Positions 36,797-49,684 of a stretch of DNA of 64,000 bases are shown in pieces. The translations under genes and the position numbers were made by a program. The notes under the pieces are model-generated. The model was not told the origin of the DNA. It made no database searches and worked only from the letters and a program-made list of their open reading frames with translations. The stretch comes from Meghimatium bilineatum (taxonomy: Eukaryota; Mollusca; Gastropoda; Stylommatophora; Philomycidae): contig CM067322.1 in NCBI GenBank assembly GCA_034231615.1, forward strand, positions 52,272,456-52,336,455, read 5' to 3'. The first letter of the stretch is position 1; each line of letters begins with the position of its first letter.

Positions 36797-37072
36797 CACT
36801 GCTTGTGTGTTGCCTGTCCTGAAAGGGGAGCAAAGAACAGTGACACTGTTACACAGGCACATCATAAGAGGCGACTAAGGGAACTTTATGGGTGGAGTTG
36901 GCTGGTACCGTACCATGGAGCGCTCTGATCTAGACGCCATGTTGAAGTCAGATATATCAGGCCAATAGGTGCAGATATCACAGCTAAACTTAAACCATTA
37001 AATCACAATGCATCTTCAGGTTACATGCTGCTAGTCTGCTGGAGTTTGAAAACGAACACAGAAGAAGAAATG
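36797..37072 (+). mobile_element. SINE-A, long form, copy
   Basis: It contains tgaaaggggagcaaagaaca, gaggcgactaagggaacttt, gtgggagttggctgg-like sequence, and ends gagtttgaaaacgaacacag aagaagaa. It directly follows a LINE 3' end. Confidence 0.85.
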
Positions 37073-39600
37073 TTCAAATGTGATTGGACCTTTGCATGTA
37101 AAATAGTGGAGCATGTCTCTCTCTATATATATATATATATATATACATAGACATCCTTTGAGTAGGACAACAAAGAGTTGGGAGTTATCCAAGTTCGAAG
37201 AAAGCTCTTGAGAAGCCTTCCTTTGCATATAGGAAGGAAAAAAGAGCTTCATCTATCATAATTCCTGCGGATCACAACAAATAAACAAAGCTAATATCAT
37301 AACTTTATGATCTCTGTTTCTTCAAGTTATTTTAGACCTTCCATGTCTTTCTTTTTATCTGGGTTCCATGTCAATGACTGCCTTACAATATAGCAATCAG
37401 ACTATGTCCGATCCATCTTGGACAGAGATGTCCAAGACATGACATTCCTAAGCACAATTGTAGGCAAACAGGATCATGTCTTGTTCTTAGCCAAACCTCT
37501 TCATCACACAATCTTACAATTGAATATTCAAAATCTTCCCCACAATAAAGGATTACATCATAAATAAAGTCAACAACTAAGCTAGCAATAACAATACTAG
37601 AGATAAGAAGTTGTGCAACTTGAGCTGGATTAGAACATGAGACAGATGTCCTCTTATACATCTTTCATAACAAGTATTCTTGCCACAACTAAATGCATTA
37701 TTATTTATGATCACTTGTACAACATTTAGTTGTATACCAAATATAATAATAAACAGCCATAATCATCCTGTCAATTGTGCTCAACCATAGCAGTTGACCT
37801 CCTTCCAAAATACCTGCCTCTATTAATTTATTGCTTGTGCTATTACAGTGATTTTTTTGTAAATGTTCATTCTCAAACTCCCACCGGATCTCCCTTATAG
37901 CAGAACAATGGTCTTACTAGATTTCCAATAGGATGTAGTCCAGAGAATGTAGAAATGCATATATCACCATTTTATTTGTGTCAATTGTCCAACACATATA
38001 ACTTTGGCTGTGATAACTAATATATTCAGTGTTTTACCACTTCCACTGATGATTTCTCTAGCAATTCTGCATAATCTAAATAAAAGTGTGCTAATCTGCT
38101 ATTATCAAATATAATAATCAATGTGCATACAGTCAGATCTAAAAATTAACATCTGAAGCTTTTAAACTAGTTATTAATATGTAGAACAGAATTGTTTAAA
38201 CATTAAATTACTATCACATTGATATCAGCATCAATCATAGCTGGCATGGGCTTATCTATAACATGGCGGGCCATATTTTTAAAATATCAAATCATGTCAT
38301 CGTATCATTGAAATGATAAATGTCCACAGAAAGTGTGCAGGTTGCAGTTCATAATGCACTGCAGAAAAAAAGAAATTAAAAACTGACCATAATATATCTT
38401 AACAAACTACCCGGTACCACCCCCTCTCCTTTCTCAACAATATATTGAAAATGTCATATACAAGTTAATTCAAGTAGGAAGCATGAGGATAAAGGAAAAC
38501 ATTCTTAAGCCTGACGGTAATTCTGTTTATGCGGCACTGAATCGCCTTGCAACTTAGGTAAATAGGTCTTCCATACTTGACCAACCACATCCCCCCCCCC
38601 CCCAAATGTGATCTTGTCAAGACATTCAGGCCCGTGTACTCAAGTCAATAAGAATGGACCAATCGAGACAAGAACTATTACAATAACAAACACCCTGTAC
38701 AAGTATTGAAGTATCCTGAGGACCACAAACATAGAACATCAGAACTTGTATTATTACATGTCCCTAAAGGCCTACTTGTAAACATAAATAACATAGAGAC
38801 AGGAAATGTTGCTTCAAATAATAGCTTATACAGGTAAATTCAAGTAGGAGAAATGAGGATAAATGAAAACATTCTTATGGCAAAATGTCATATTCTCTAG
38901 GTGTTTTTGGAACATTCATGGAACCCATTTTTTGACACCTCTCTCAGCTGTCTTGTTGCAATGGTGATAACGTCATCTGCATCACTGAATAAGGGAACAA
39001 GAAAAGATCAGATGGTGTAAGGTTGGGAGAATATGAAGACTGTTCCAAGATAATCACACTGTGCTTTGTGAGCTACTGCTGTACCAGTAGGGATTGATGT
39101 GTTGCAATTGTATTTTCTCCATTTTTCTGGTTGTTTTCTTCTGTTTGCATTTCATTGCGGTATCACCATATGCTTTATTAAGCAATGTTAAGTGTCTCTG
39201 AGGGTGACTTCTCAAGCAAAACACAGAATTTGACATTTCTGCATTGTTCAATTAAGGACATTTTCAACTCTGATGATGCAACTAGCACAACGCACTAACA
39301 AACATCTGTATATTCTCTTTGAGAGTATATGTAAAAGTCATGTCTGCCATGTCCTTTCGTCAAGGCCATTACCAACTTCTAAACATATAATCTCCATAAC
39401 ATCATCTTTCATTCAAACACTGGTAGACTATTCCATGAATTTTTTTAAGCTACCTTGTACATGGATTATTATGATATCCATTCTCAGACATGACAAGTGT
39501 CATTTGACAGCAGATAGTGGGAAACATCTGTAGCATGAAAATTAATGTATCCAACCCAAGTCACTGTATCTTATTCCAGTGTAATACTGAAGATTGACAG
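37073..39600. other. Intergenic sequence downstream of the gephyrin-family gene
   Basis: Except for a SINE-A copy and a C tract, I find no feature. The stretches 28051-29120, 29890-30490, 31001-31480, 33170-33470 and 34840-35500 are likewise unassigned. Confidence 0.45.
37867..38000 (-). mobile_element. SINE-A, short form, copy
   Basis: It runs from attctcaaactcccaccgga to attttatttgtgtcaattg, then degenerates. Confidence 0.8.
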
Positions 39601-39899
39601 ATAATCAAAGAATAGTAACCATGTGACCTGTCATGCATGAGGTGACTGAGAAGGTTTGGGTATATGGTTGGCGTCGTCATCCCAAAGATGATCAAAGATG
39701 GTCCAAAAATACCATTCTGAAATCCGTGCAAGGTCAAAAGGTCCAGCTATTGAAGTCAAGCTTATAAATTCCAACACAATGCATGCCTTTCTCCAGACTG
39801 CTACTGGAGAATGACCTTGCAAGACCTTGAGTACAATCACAGAAGAATATTGTATCTTAGAATTGATACACAAGTAGACTCACCTGTCTCATTTATGCA

Positions 39900-40135
39900 A
39901 ATGTAATTCTTCTTTTGAATTCACTCTCATCTCCTTCTGGTTAGCTGGATGTAGTCCAGAGAATGAAATGTATTGCATCATGGTTTACAGCATGGCTGTG
40001 ATATCTGGCTTATGGGAAACTTTAACCCATGAAATGGAACAGCTAACTCACCCCCAAACCTTCTTAGTCGCTTCTTACAAACATGCAGTGCATTTCAGTG
40101 CTGCTAGTCTTCGCTCCCCTTTTGGGCTCCTGGTA
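39900..40135 (-). mobile_element. SINE-A, long form, copy
   Basis: The reverse complement has agcccaaaaggggagcgaag, agaagcgactaagaaggttt and the shared 3' block (cattctctggactacatcc). The tail is eroded. A diverged partial copy in plus orientation lies just upstream at about 39600-39870. Confidence 0.8.
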
Positions 40136-40621
40136 ACACATGGATGATGCAATAGTAATAACAAAAACAAACTTGTAGAAAGACAATGCAATAGTGATAA
40201 CAAATACAGACTTGTAGGAAGGCAATAAAATAGAAACCAATACAGTTGGAGGATAAAGAGACAAAATGAAACACATTGAACACACCATCAGGAAACATGG
40301 AGAATAAAACTAAATAAGAATTTGAAAGGTGTCCTAAAGAAAAAAAATGAATATGAAAGCTAAAAATTACCTGAAATAACACAAGCAGAGGATACTGAAA
40401 TTTGAGTATCATGTACAATCAATAATAAGTATAGTGAACACAGCTAAGAATACAGTTCAGAAAATAGATCTGCAAGCAGTGGCTTGTTCCATGTTCCACT
40501 AGGAACAAAGAGGTCTATAACATATACATAATCACTTATTTAGTAATCACTTACAGAAGTTTTTACATATTTTTAAATATTTATACAAAAGAGATAAATA
40601 TTTAAAAGAATATAGTCAATT

Positions 40622-40627
40622 TTTATT
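40622..40627 (-). terminator. Candidate polyadenylation signal of the gephyrin-family gene
   Basis: AATAAA on the minus strand lies about 250 nt past the stop codon and is the first canonical hexamer I see downstream. The sequence between is AT-rich with no coding signature. No cleavage site can be proved from sequence alone. Confidence 0.35.
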
Positions 40628-40667
40628 TACTTCCATCTTTTAGCCACATTTTTCCCCACCTTATTCC

Positions 40668-40725
40668 ATGTTCTATATATTCTATGTTCTATATATTCCA
40701 TGTTCTATATATTCCATGTTCTATT
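40668..40725 (+). repeat. 17-bp minisatellite, about four copies
   Basis: The unit is ttccatgttctatata. It lies just past the candidate poly(A) signal of the gephyrin-family gene on the transcript's own upstream side. Confidence 0.85.
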
Positions 40726-40879
40726 ATGATAGTTAATATTCAATTATTAGTTTTTATATGAATGTATAAGAATTTTCTGAAATCAATGTAGTTTGGTGCA
40801 AGCTAACCAGGTGCTTCAAGTCTATGAATTGTAAAAAAAACATCTTAAACCAGGACTGGTGTTTTGTGAGTCAGCACAA

Positions 40880-41110
40880 TTATAAAGGACCTATGACAAT
40901 AGCATCAACATGTGAGCCTTTCTCTATGAGAGTAAGGGAGTCAGAGATTGGTGGTAGCAGCATAAGTACACTAGCTGTACTCATACTGAGAAGACGAGAG
41001 CTGATTTGGTTCCCAGTTGTGTGGGCTGTAGGAGTTATCTCTCCTTTTTCCCATGTTAAATGGGCACGATGGTATTCAGGTCTTGGGTCCAGCATTATAT
41101 CCCTGTCCAC
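40880..41110 (-). CDS. GPHN: Gephyrin/MoeA-family gene, terminal coding exon with stop codon
   Basis: The exon begins right after the acceptor atttcag and encodes VDRDIMLDPRPEYHRAHLTW, then further residues ending MLLPPISDSLTLIEKGSHVD and AIVIGPL, followed by TAA. This is the C-terminal MoeA subdomain IV, a beta-barrel that contributes to dimer contacts. LDPRPEYHR, TGNQxSSRLxSM and VIGxL are recognisable family landmarks. The length after LDPRPEYHR equals that of vertebrate gephyrin, so the C-terminus looks complete. The position equivalent to vertebrate gephyrin Tyr719, part of the receptor-loop pocket, is Leu here, while the LPP containing Pro713 is kept. The joined coding sequence in this window is 687 nt, or 228 codons plus stop. 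Confidence 0.95.
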   Translation of the reverse strand: MDRDIMLDPRPEYHRAHLTWEKGEITPTAHTTGNQISSRLLSMSTASVLMLLPPISDSLTLIEKGSHVDAIVIGPL

Positions 41111-43817
41111 CTGAAATTAAATGTTTATAACAAGTGTTTTATTACAATAATATCATTAAAGCAAATTCTGTACAGGACATTGCTTTTTAACTATTTTTGA
41201 ACTTCTACGTGGCACTAACACATCAAATTTCATCCTCATTATAATATGGGTAATAATAAGTTTCAACAAGCTGTGTTTGTGAGATTAACCAAAAATAAAC
41301 GATAGGTTTCAAGAAGTGTGACTAGCTGTGTTTGTGAGATTAACCCAGTGAATCCTAAATTTATTTGTCCCCTAGACCCCTTGCTGAATTATTTGTTTTC
41401 CATAGACTAATAGCCTGCCTAATATTGAATTTTCCTAAACATGTTAACTTAAAATGTGTTTTGACAGCTGACACAGTGCTACTCAATTTGATTGTGTTTT
41501 TTTGTGTGGAGTGGACAATTGTAAAAAGAGAAAAACATGTACAATTTGTATTCATACTTTCATTAACAAGAATACATTTCACACACCCCCCAATTTTTAT
41601 ACTTGCTGACATGGACCCCCTGCAAGTTTAAATCGACCCTACAGGATCCATATGGACCACTTTAGGAACTTATGAATTACCTAACATAAATAATAGGTTT
41701 CAAAAAGTTTGACTAGCTCTGTTTGTGAGATAAACCTAACATAAATGATAGGTTTCAACAAGTTTGACTAGATCTGTTTGTAAGATAAACCTAACATTAA
41801 ACCCTAAGCCAACTCATTCTATTGCTTATCTTACTCTAAAGTCATCTGAAGAAATTTCCAAAAAACAGTGCACATTACTTGGTTCTACTAGTTTACCCAT
41901 AGAGCACAACAATGCAGAAATCGATCACAGTAACCATCATGCCAGAATAAAGTCCTCTGATACACATTATTGCACCATAATTGAAACACTATTTCATCTT
42001 CTGTGTCCATGACTAGAATGCAGGAGCTAGGACTGAAGCACGATCTTGCAAGAAACATGAGGCATATAGGAATTAAAAGAGTTAACCAATACAGAACCGG
42101 AATAGTCTATTACCACATGCTGACTAACATACTGAATATATGATCAAAGTTCCTCCTATGGGCATGTCTGGAGTACCATGATGATGATCTGATGACTAAC
42201 TATAACTTATACACTTCATCTTTGATGCAATTAGCCATATTTTCTTTCTTAGTTGTCTATCATACAATTTCTGTTTCCAGATGGTAACTACAGAGCAGAC
42301 ATTTTGTTTTGATACATTTCTTTGATTTCTTTGACCACTGCTACAGATTTATGTCAACTCTTGTTGGACTCCAGTCTTTAACATATGAGATATTTTATAT
42401 GAAATGAATCACAAGCTTTATGTGTTTGTACCATGCATTTCTGCTGGTAAATAATTGTCACTTAGCAAAACTACTACTTCATACAAAATGAATCTTGTTT
42501 TCAGAAACTTCATGTTTGAATGTTTTCAGACCATGATCAGCCCATGAATCGCATGATTGGATTCATCACTCCATCTAACATGAGTATGTTTTTTTCATTT
42601 TCATCCCCAGGAAATATGAACAATAAAGCTCTTTTTTTCTATGTGCAATGGATGGCTTTCTCCAGGGCTTTTTCATACTTTGAGAACAAGCTTCCTTCAC
42701 CCAGATGGATCTTTTTATGTATGTAGATGGCAAGCTTCATCATTTTGTATGCAAACATTTAATCACATCAAAGACTGCAACCATTTTGTAGTATCAATGA
42801 TTGATTTTATTGTACTTGGGTTCCCCAGGTAGAAGTATAATACATTTAAATAAATAGCAGTTGCATTCTGGATATAAAATTTCTAAGAACCATTCACATT
42901 TCTGTAAAATCAACAAAACGGCAGTGTATTACTTCACTTAGTCCAGTTGTATAGATAAGTTAAGCATCACTATAAGAATGCTTCTAGTATTTAATAAGTC
43001 AGTACAGCTGTATAGATCAGCTAAAAATCACTTTTAGAATGCTTCCTGTATTAAATCAATGACTAAGTTCATTTGTGTGATGATAATGAAATAATCCCTT
43101 TAGCTGTAAGCAGAAAATCAAAAATATGTACTCACTGCACAAAACTGAAATCCAACAGGTAAAGCATGTGAAATATGAAACGGGTAATGAAGTTTTGCTA
43201 ATAGCAGACATTTCGACCGAAAGGCCTTTATCACTATAACTGTAAGCAGGCAGCTCTTAACAGGCCAAAGACCTTCTGATAAAAGCATAGATACCCCCCC
43301 CCCCCCCAGTAATTAAATAACCAATGTGATACTAGAACGCATATGGCTCAAAGGTAGGAAATCGAGGAAAGACATGCAGTAACAATGACAATTTTCACAG
43401 GTGACAGATTGTCATCCTATCCCCCAACCTTCCTTACTCTCCTCCTATGACATGCTTGGAAAGAAGACAGTGACCCTATTCTATGCATCCTGAACTAAAA
43501 GTCCAGGAACTGGCTGCCATATGGCCAGTCCAGCTGTATAGATAAGTTAAGAATCGCCTTTAAAATGCTTCCATATTTGCCATAAACATATATTTATGAC
43601 AGCTGGTTTCAGATCATGTATTAGCCAGATCAAAGAATATTTAAAAAAAAAAAAATTTAATCTTCTTAAACATGTTTGATCTGCATCTGGATACTACTTG
43701 AAATTCCACATTTGCTGGAAGTTTAGAAACTTCCATGGCAGGTGGGAAATAAAGCTGATCAAAAAAATATGTGTTAATTTGTATTATAGAAATATAAATA
43801 GAAAATGTTGTTCTTGC
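41111..43817 (-). other. Last intron of the gephyrin-family gene (about 2.7 kb, GC-AG)
   Basis: No host exon is seen inside. It holds several copies of a roughly 55-bp unit with the core gtttgactagctctgtttg at about 41255-41345 and 41690-41800, flanking a possible DNA-transposon remnant at 41345-41675. It also holds a tandem pair of roughly 57-bp units near 42940-43075 with a third copy at 43527-43582, a solo Penelope-like fragment at 43160-43245, a C tract at 43294-43307 and a 5'-half SINE-A remnant at about 43395-43520. Confidence 0.6.
43160..43245 (-). mobile_element. Solo Penelope-like terminal fragment
   Basis: The minus strand has gtgataaaggcctttcggtc gaaatgtc and then attagcaaaacttcattacc cgtttcat, matching the 55.8-56.5 kb unit. 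Confidence 0.6.
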
Positions 43818-43986
43818 CTTCACTTTAATGACAGTTCTTCCTGGATTAGGACAACCTGCCATTTTTTGCAATGCAGGAATTACATACAAATTACAGGTAA
43901 CAATTGCTGATACAGGGTTGCCAGGTAGACCAAATATTAATTTTCGTCTTCCTTTGTGCTCCAATGTAGCAAATGTTGTTGGTTTC
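43818..43986 (-). CDS. GPHN: Gephyrin/MoeA-family gene, penultimate exon (LPGNPVS motif)
   Basis: After a G that completes the split Gly codon, the exon encodes 56 residues: [20 protein letters not shown], then [20 protein letters not shown], then [16 protein letters not shown]. The LPGNPVSA motif is the hallmark of the MoeA active-site loop; its two prolines are conserved from bacterial MoeA to gephyrin. The acceptor is ctgcaacag before GAAACC. For the donor, the best-aligned boundary is GTGAAG followed by gcaaga, a GC-AG intron that gives exactly the residue count expected before LDPRPEYHR. A canonical alternative, AAA followed by gtgaag, would drop two residues. The phase at this 3' end is 0. 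Confidence 0.93.
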
Positions 43987-44194
43987 CTGTTGCAGTTAAC
44001 AAATGATATAAAATGGCATTTATTTTTAAACAGTACTATTCATCTTTACTTTAGCTGTTGCTATCTCTTATCTGATCAACACAGATAACATAGTTCCTTC
44101 AATAAAGAAGGCATGAGTATATTTTCAACAGATTGCATTAAAATACTTTCACTAAAATAATTACTGTATGCAAGCAAATTTTCAATACACTGAT

Positions 44195-44880
44195 TCTGTG
44201 AGCATATCTTCAATATAAGGATTGAGTTAGTACATTCAATATAAGGATTGTGTGAGCATATCTTCAATATAAGGATTGTGTGAGCATATTGTAAATATAA
44301 GGATTCTGTGAGTATATCTTCAATATAAGGATTATGTGAGTATATCTTCAATATAAGGATTGTGTGAATGTATCTTCAATATAAGGATTGTGTGAATGTA
44401 TCTTCAATATAAGGATTGTGTGAGTATATCTTAAAGATAATGATTGTGTAAGTATATCTTCAATATAAGGATTATATGAATATATCTTCAATAATAAGGA
44501 TTGTGTGAATATATCTTCAATATAAGGATTGTGTGAATATATCTTCAATATAAGGATTGTGTGAATATATCTTCAATAATAAGGACTGTGTGAGTATATC
44601 TTCAATGTAAGGATTATATGAATATATCTTCAATAATAAGGATTGTGTGAATATATCTTCAATATAAGGATTGTGTGAATATATCTTCAATATAAGGATT
44701 GTGTGAATATATCTTCAATAATAAGGATTGTATTAATATATCTTCAATAATAAGGATTGTGTGAATATATCTTCAATATAAGGATTGTATGAATATATCT
44801 TCAATATAAGGATTGTGTGAGTATATCTTCAATATAAGGATTATATGAATATATCTTCAATATAAGGATTGTGTGAGTAA
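44195..44880 (+). repeat. 26-bp minisatellite, about 26 copies
   Basis: The unit is atatcttcaatataaggatt gtgtga, with single-base gains (caataataagg) in some units. More diverged relatives extend to about 45000 (tatatcttctagacaatgat). Confidence 0.94.
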
Positions 44881-45844
44881 ATCTTTAATACATTGAGCTT
44901 ATGATTATATCTTCTAGACAATGATCTTATAATTATATCTTCTAGACAATGATATCACAATTATTAAGACAGGGATCTCACAATTATATCTTCAAGACAA
45001 GAAAAACACATCCCGCTATCAATTGCGCTTACTTAAATATAACCAAATTAAGTGCAAAGTTAATTTTCAAGACTTCACAACGTTTTTAGAACAGTTCCCC
45101 ATTTAAAGGAGAAACGTATAACATCTTTAAATCCCGCTCTGCAACCAGGAACCAGATTTATGTAGTAAGAAATCAGCTGGTATTAAAACATGAGTTGATT
45201 AGACATTCAATCCTTGGTAAAAAAAAATATATGGTCTACCAGTTTGGCTTACAAACAATTAAAACAGGCACTTAATTTTGAAACCAGGCCTGTGGCGGCT
45301 GAACAACACAAAAACTGCCCATTTTAAAGTTCTAATGTTAAGGACATTTTGTTGCGCAGACGTTAGAAGATGGAGGGTGAGGTGTTCAGATCAAAGAGAA
45401 ACCTTTTACTATTCAATGTGAAATTGTTCCTGTGCTAGATGTATACATCTTGTATGTTATATTTTAAGCAAAGATAGCTTTTCCTATAACAAAACTCACG
45501 TTACGATCATTTGCACTTCCCTAGCGTGCAATTTTTTTTTATATAGGTCATCAGAAGCGTTACTAACTGCTCCATCTATTTACAATGCAAGCAGGAAATG
45601 AAGCTTGTAAATGGCATAAAACTATAAATGACGATGATAAAACCACAAGTTTACTACTTTGTCACTCTTATTCCCTATGACAGAAGGTGAAGTTTTACCT
45701 TCAGCTCAAGATCGGTGTTTCTTTTGCACTTATCGTGATGGGGAATGGTTTCCGGAGTTTTTGAATGTGGCTGTAGAGTGAAATCCCACAAAGAGAACAG
45801 TCTGCGGAGATAATATGCAGTGACTGTTATGTATTCATGGAATA

Positions 45845-46015
45845 TATCCGCGGTTTTTAAACCAGAGTCCACGGACCCATGTGGGTCCTCTCAGGGGTTC
45901 GAAAAGACGTGAAGAAATAACCATGAACCTTTATATCTATAATTTTTAAAAAAGATAAATATTTTATGGGTCCGCGGCGAAAAACAATATTTAAGAGGTT
46001 GCGGCTGCAAAAACC
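45845..46015. mobile_element. Possible hAT-type miniature elements (group)
   Basis: cggtttttaaaccagagtcc at the left and gcggctgcaaaaaccgtt at the right form weak inverted ends. Other hAT-like termini without a confirmed partner: CAGTGGTTTTCAAC forms at 3663-3746 (-) and 34741-34835 (+), its likely opposite end at 56690-56766, and CAGTGGGCAAAATA-type sequence at 46300-46380 and 47630-47700. Confidence 0.4.
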
Positions 46016-46969
46016 GTTAACAAACTGCTGCAATCAATCCCGTAGATAGGGGTGTTCAAATCATCATTATCATCCCTCCTCTCCCCATTTTACAGAGATT
46101 TACCCCCCCCCCCCTCCGTTTTTCCCCATAATATCACATTTCCCATGAAAAAAAAGAGAGAATGACACGGGAATATGAACGAATTACTTTTTTTTTTATA
46201 TAGCACTCCACTCCTTCCCATTTTCCTAATTACTGAAGACGTAGCTACGTCATGGATGCAACAGATCATATAGGCCGCGCCCCTTTCGTATTGATCAGCA
46301 GTGGGCAAAATATACAGACCCCTGATCAAATCTGATCCAACAAGCCATTTTTACTGGCCCTCCAAGGATAATTTAAAATTATTATATGCACTAGCCCCTG
46401 CACGAGCTAATAAAATATTAAATCACAAGCTATCTTTGTTATAATGTTAAATACTAAACAGTAACAAGGATACACATTTTATGTCAAACCATTGATACTG
46501 TTAGCTGAAAACTGTTGAGGACAAATAGACTTCTAGAGACAGTGCCCGACGCCAACATTTTCGTTTACTACATTGTAGATGTTTTACTTAAAAAGAAACA
46601 GCAAGTCATACAATGTTTTATATTTTTTTAAACAATTAAATTATTTAGTGGTTAGGGTATTGGCATAACTGATTACGAATGAGAAAAGATATAAAAGGAG
46701 AAAGTATTGAAGTTTTTGAAGAAAAAAAAATGCAAACAAACGTTATACGGCGTCCTCTGAAATGTCAAGAAATGTTACTAGAAATCTTGTTAACTCAGGC
46801 AACTGACGCCCAATTTGACCAACCTAAACAGTTTCCCACTTCTGCTTCACATTAACAAAGATAGTACATTTATGTGCTCGGTGTAGGTGTGACCAATTAT
46901 TATGTTAAGTATCATAATGTGTGTGTGCAGCCTGAAAAATTATACAAACTTGTTACTGTTATTTGTTAG

Positions 46970-47115
46970 CGTTCATTCTCAAACATCCGCTGAATCTCTC
47001 TTGCAGCAGAATAATGGTCCTACTAGATCTCCAGCAGGATGTAGTCCGGAGAATGGAAAGGCGTTTTTGTCGCAGTTTTATTAACGTCAATGGCCAGAAA
47101 CATCCGACTTTGATG
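46970..47115 (-). mobile_element. SINE-A, short form, copy
   Basis: Body landmarks cagcaggatgtagtccggag and attctcaaacatccgctgaa are present. A small insertion lies in the cgttttattaacgtc segment. Confidence 0.82.
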
Positions 47116-47376
47116 GTAAACTGATTATTGATGACGTAAGATATAAAAGGAGAAGTATTCAAGTTTAGCACACACAAAACAGCAAAAGTTAACGTTGTGA
47201 CCAACCAAGCTATTTTCAAAATGTATCTTATGGCAATTTATGTCTAGCGTTGTTATGTGTACACATGTTGGACATTAATATTAAAACGTTACTAGAACGT
47301 TCTGAGTCAGGTGTCATTCTGCAACAATATCACTTTTAAAACGTGATCGGCGATCATATAAGACCTATTGGCTACT

Positions 47377-47509
47377 GGAAAACAGCCTTCTAAAATGACT
47401 CACTCGACTTTTCCTATGATTTTCATTGGTTGATGATACAAAGTATAATCATAGTGACCAATGCTAATCACAGGAAAAGCCAAATTAGTGTTTTAGAAGG
47501 CTGTTCTCC
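47377..47509. mobile_element. Palindromic MITE with CATTGG core (133 bp)
   Basis: Arms ggaaaacagccttctaaaa and ttttagaaggctgttctcc are near-perfect inverted repeats, continuing through cttttcctatgattttcatt ggt. The centre has aaagtataatcatagtg. It has no coding capacity. Confidence 0.82.
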
Positions 47510-49684
47510 ATTAACCAACATGCCTTATATTGTCGAAGATCTCAGATAAAGAGATGGTAGGAAGCCTGTGTGATGTTAATTTCAACCAGCTTTTATGATT
47601 TTATTTTTAGTTAGTAATATCCTAAAACATGTGGGCAAAATACAGCCCACGGATAAAATATGGCCCTCCAGGCCATTTTTTCTGACCGAGGCTGACCTAA
47701 AAATATAACACTCAAATCCCATTCCAGTATAACAAATTTGTCCGGACAGACAAAGGATTTATGTAATAAGCTAATAGACAATCGCTATATACAGTACAAA
47801 CAATACAGAATAAGAAATATAATTAAGGAATTTGAAAAGCGTTGTTAAATCGGGAAATATGTTATAAAAGGAAGCTCTATAGAGATACTACACTGTATGT
47901 GGCCTCACAATGGTCTTCGAGCTTAGAAAATACTACTTAAAGCTCTATAGACAGGGGACGTCCGACATAAATTTTCGGCTCTATAAACATGAGAATAGCT
48001 TAATCCGACATCGGGCAAGTTCTGGACATCGGAAATAGCAGAATGTAGATTAAATGTGCAAGTTTATACTGGTAGTCTTGTACAGGATGATTCCGCCATA
48101 CGTTGCAGACCGTTCATACTTACAAATCAATGGAAATGTTGGTTGTGATCGCCTACCAATCGGCACTTGCAGTGAGAAAAACCAAAAGATTGGAGCAAGA
48201 TTACGGATTATAAAAAGAGATGATATTACACAAGTTGGAATATAAAGTTGGACAAGAAAGCGTAACTGATATGCGTTTGTGTCAACCAAAGGGGTTCACA
48301 TCGCTTACAAAACGGTTGATTTACAATAAAACTAATATTTGTAAATACCACAATACACTATATATTAACATGTAATAACAGAATGACAACCGAAGCAATG
48401 ACGTATTGTGGTAGAATTATATGATGAAAAACCTGGAGGAATAAGAATGAAACACTAGGAATCGAAAACAATTTGAATTATACTATATATTCTTATTATT
48501 ATCGACCGAGCTTATTGACAACACAAGAGGCAGAGAGTCGTGGAGAAACATGATCGCCTACGCCAGTCGGCATGGTACTTGATTGATATATTCTAGGGCA
48601 TGAGTCGGTATAGCAAAATGTCAGTGCACGGACTTTAACGTCAGAGGAACTAACTTGTCTGTGCCATTGAAATGCATAGCAACATCATTTGTGGTTTATA
48701 TCATGAAAGCTGAAAAGTTGGCAGATAAGTCACCAAGTCTCTTGCCAGTTTCGCCTATATATGTCATGTCATAGGGTAACGACAAGCCGCCAACACCGCA
48801 GATATATATTGTCACGAAACACTTCACCAACGAAAACGTCACCTCGATTTGCTCCCAGTGCACAAATGCAGACCCCCTAATTCACTTGGTATTCTCGAGT
48901 ATACTTGGTCCATGCAATCCGACACTGAATCTACGCCGCCTAACAAAAATACCGAGACATAGGGAATTAAAATTCCACGCTGTTGGTACTGAGTACTACG
49001 ATAAGTCTATTTACTGCATTATCTATCCCTGAACTACACCACGAACTATATTTGTGGTTCTAGCTACCATGGGAAATCATTTCGAATGCCGAAGTTCCCA
49101 CATGAAACCGTTCGTTTCTCGACTTATGAGTCATAAAGTCACACAAGCCACATATTTACAGCAATCTGAGAACATTCAGTAAAGTACATAAAAGAAGCGT
49201 CTATCACACAAGCAAATATGATTACAGCGGGCATTCTCAAACCGGGCGCAGGCGTGATTCCAAAACTATAGTTCGTTCCATAATTCGTGTTACTCATTTG
49301 AGCACAATTTTCTCGAAAACTACCTGATGCATAGTAACCATAATTCGCAGTTAGTCTCATACACAGCACGACATTATGAATTTATATTTTATAAATTGAT
49401 AGGTAGATTGAAAAATGCAAAAAAAAAAATCTCGTTTTTCTTTGCTATATAGTATTGCATAAGCAGAAAAAAATGGTACATTTTACCACAATACACAAAA
49501 CTGTGAATACAAAGGCGTATCCCAACTTCATATAAGCGAAAATGTGAGATAGTTATCATTATTCCAGAGTGTATATCAACTTAATATCAAGCAGTTTTTA
49601 TATTTGATCATTCCATAAATAAAGATGACTGCAAATAATTCATTGTAAGAAGCAAAACAATGAAATACCAGTTCATTTTGTTAT

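Noticed and set aside
43698..44088. Plus-strand frames over the gephyrin exon
   Set aside because: They are antisense shadows of the exon 43818-43986.
44195..44880. Regular 26-bp repeats resembling a CRISPR array
   Set aside because: The units are directly tandem with no unique spacers, the genome is plainly eukaryotic, and no cas-like gene is present.
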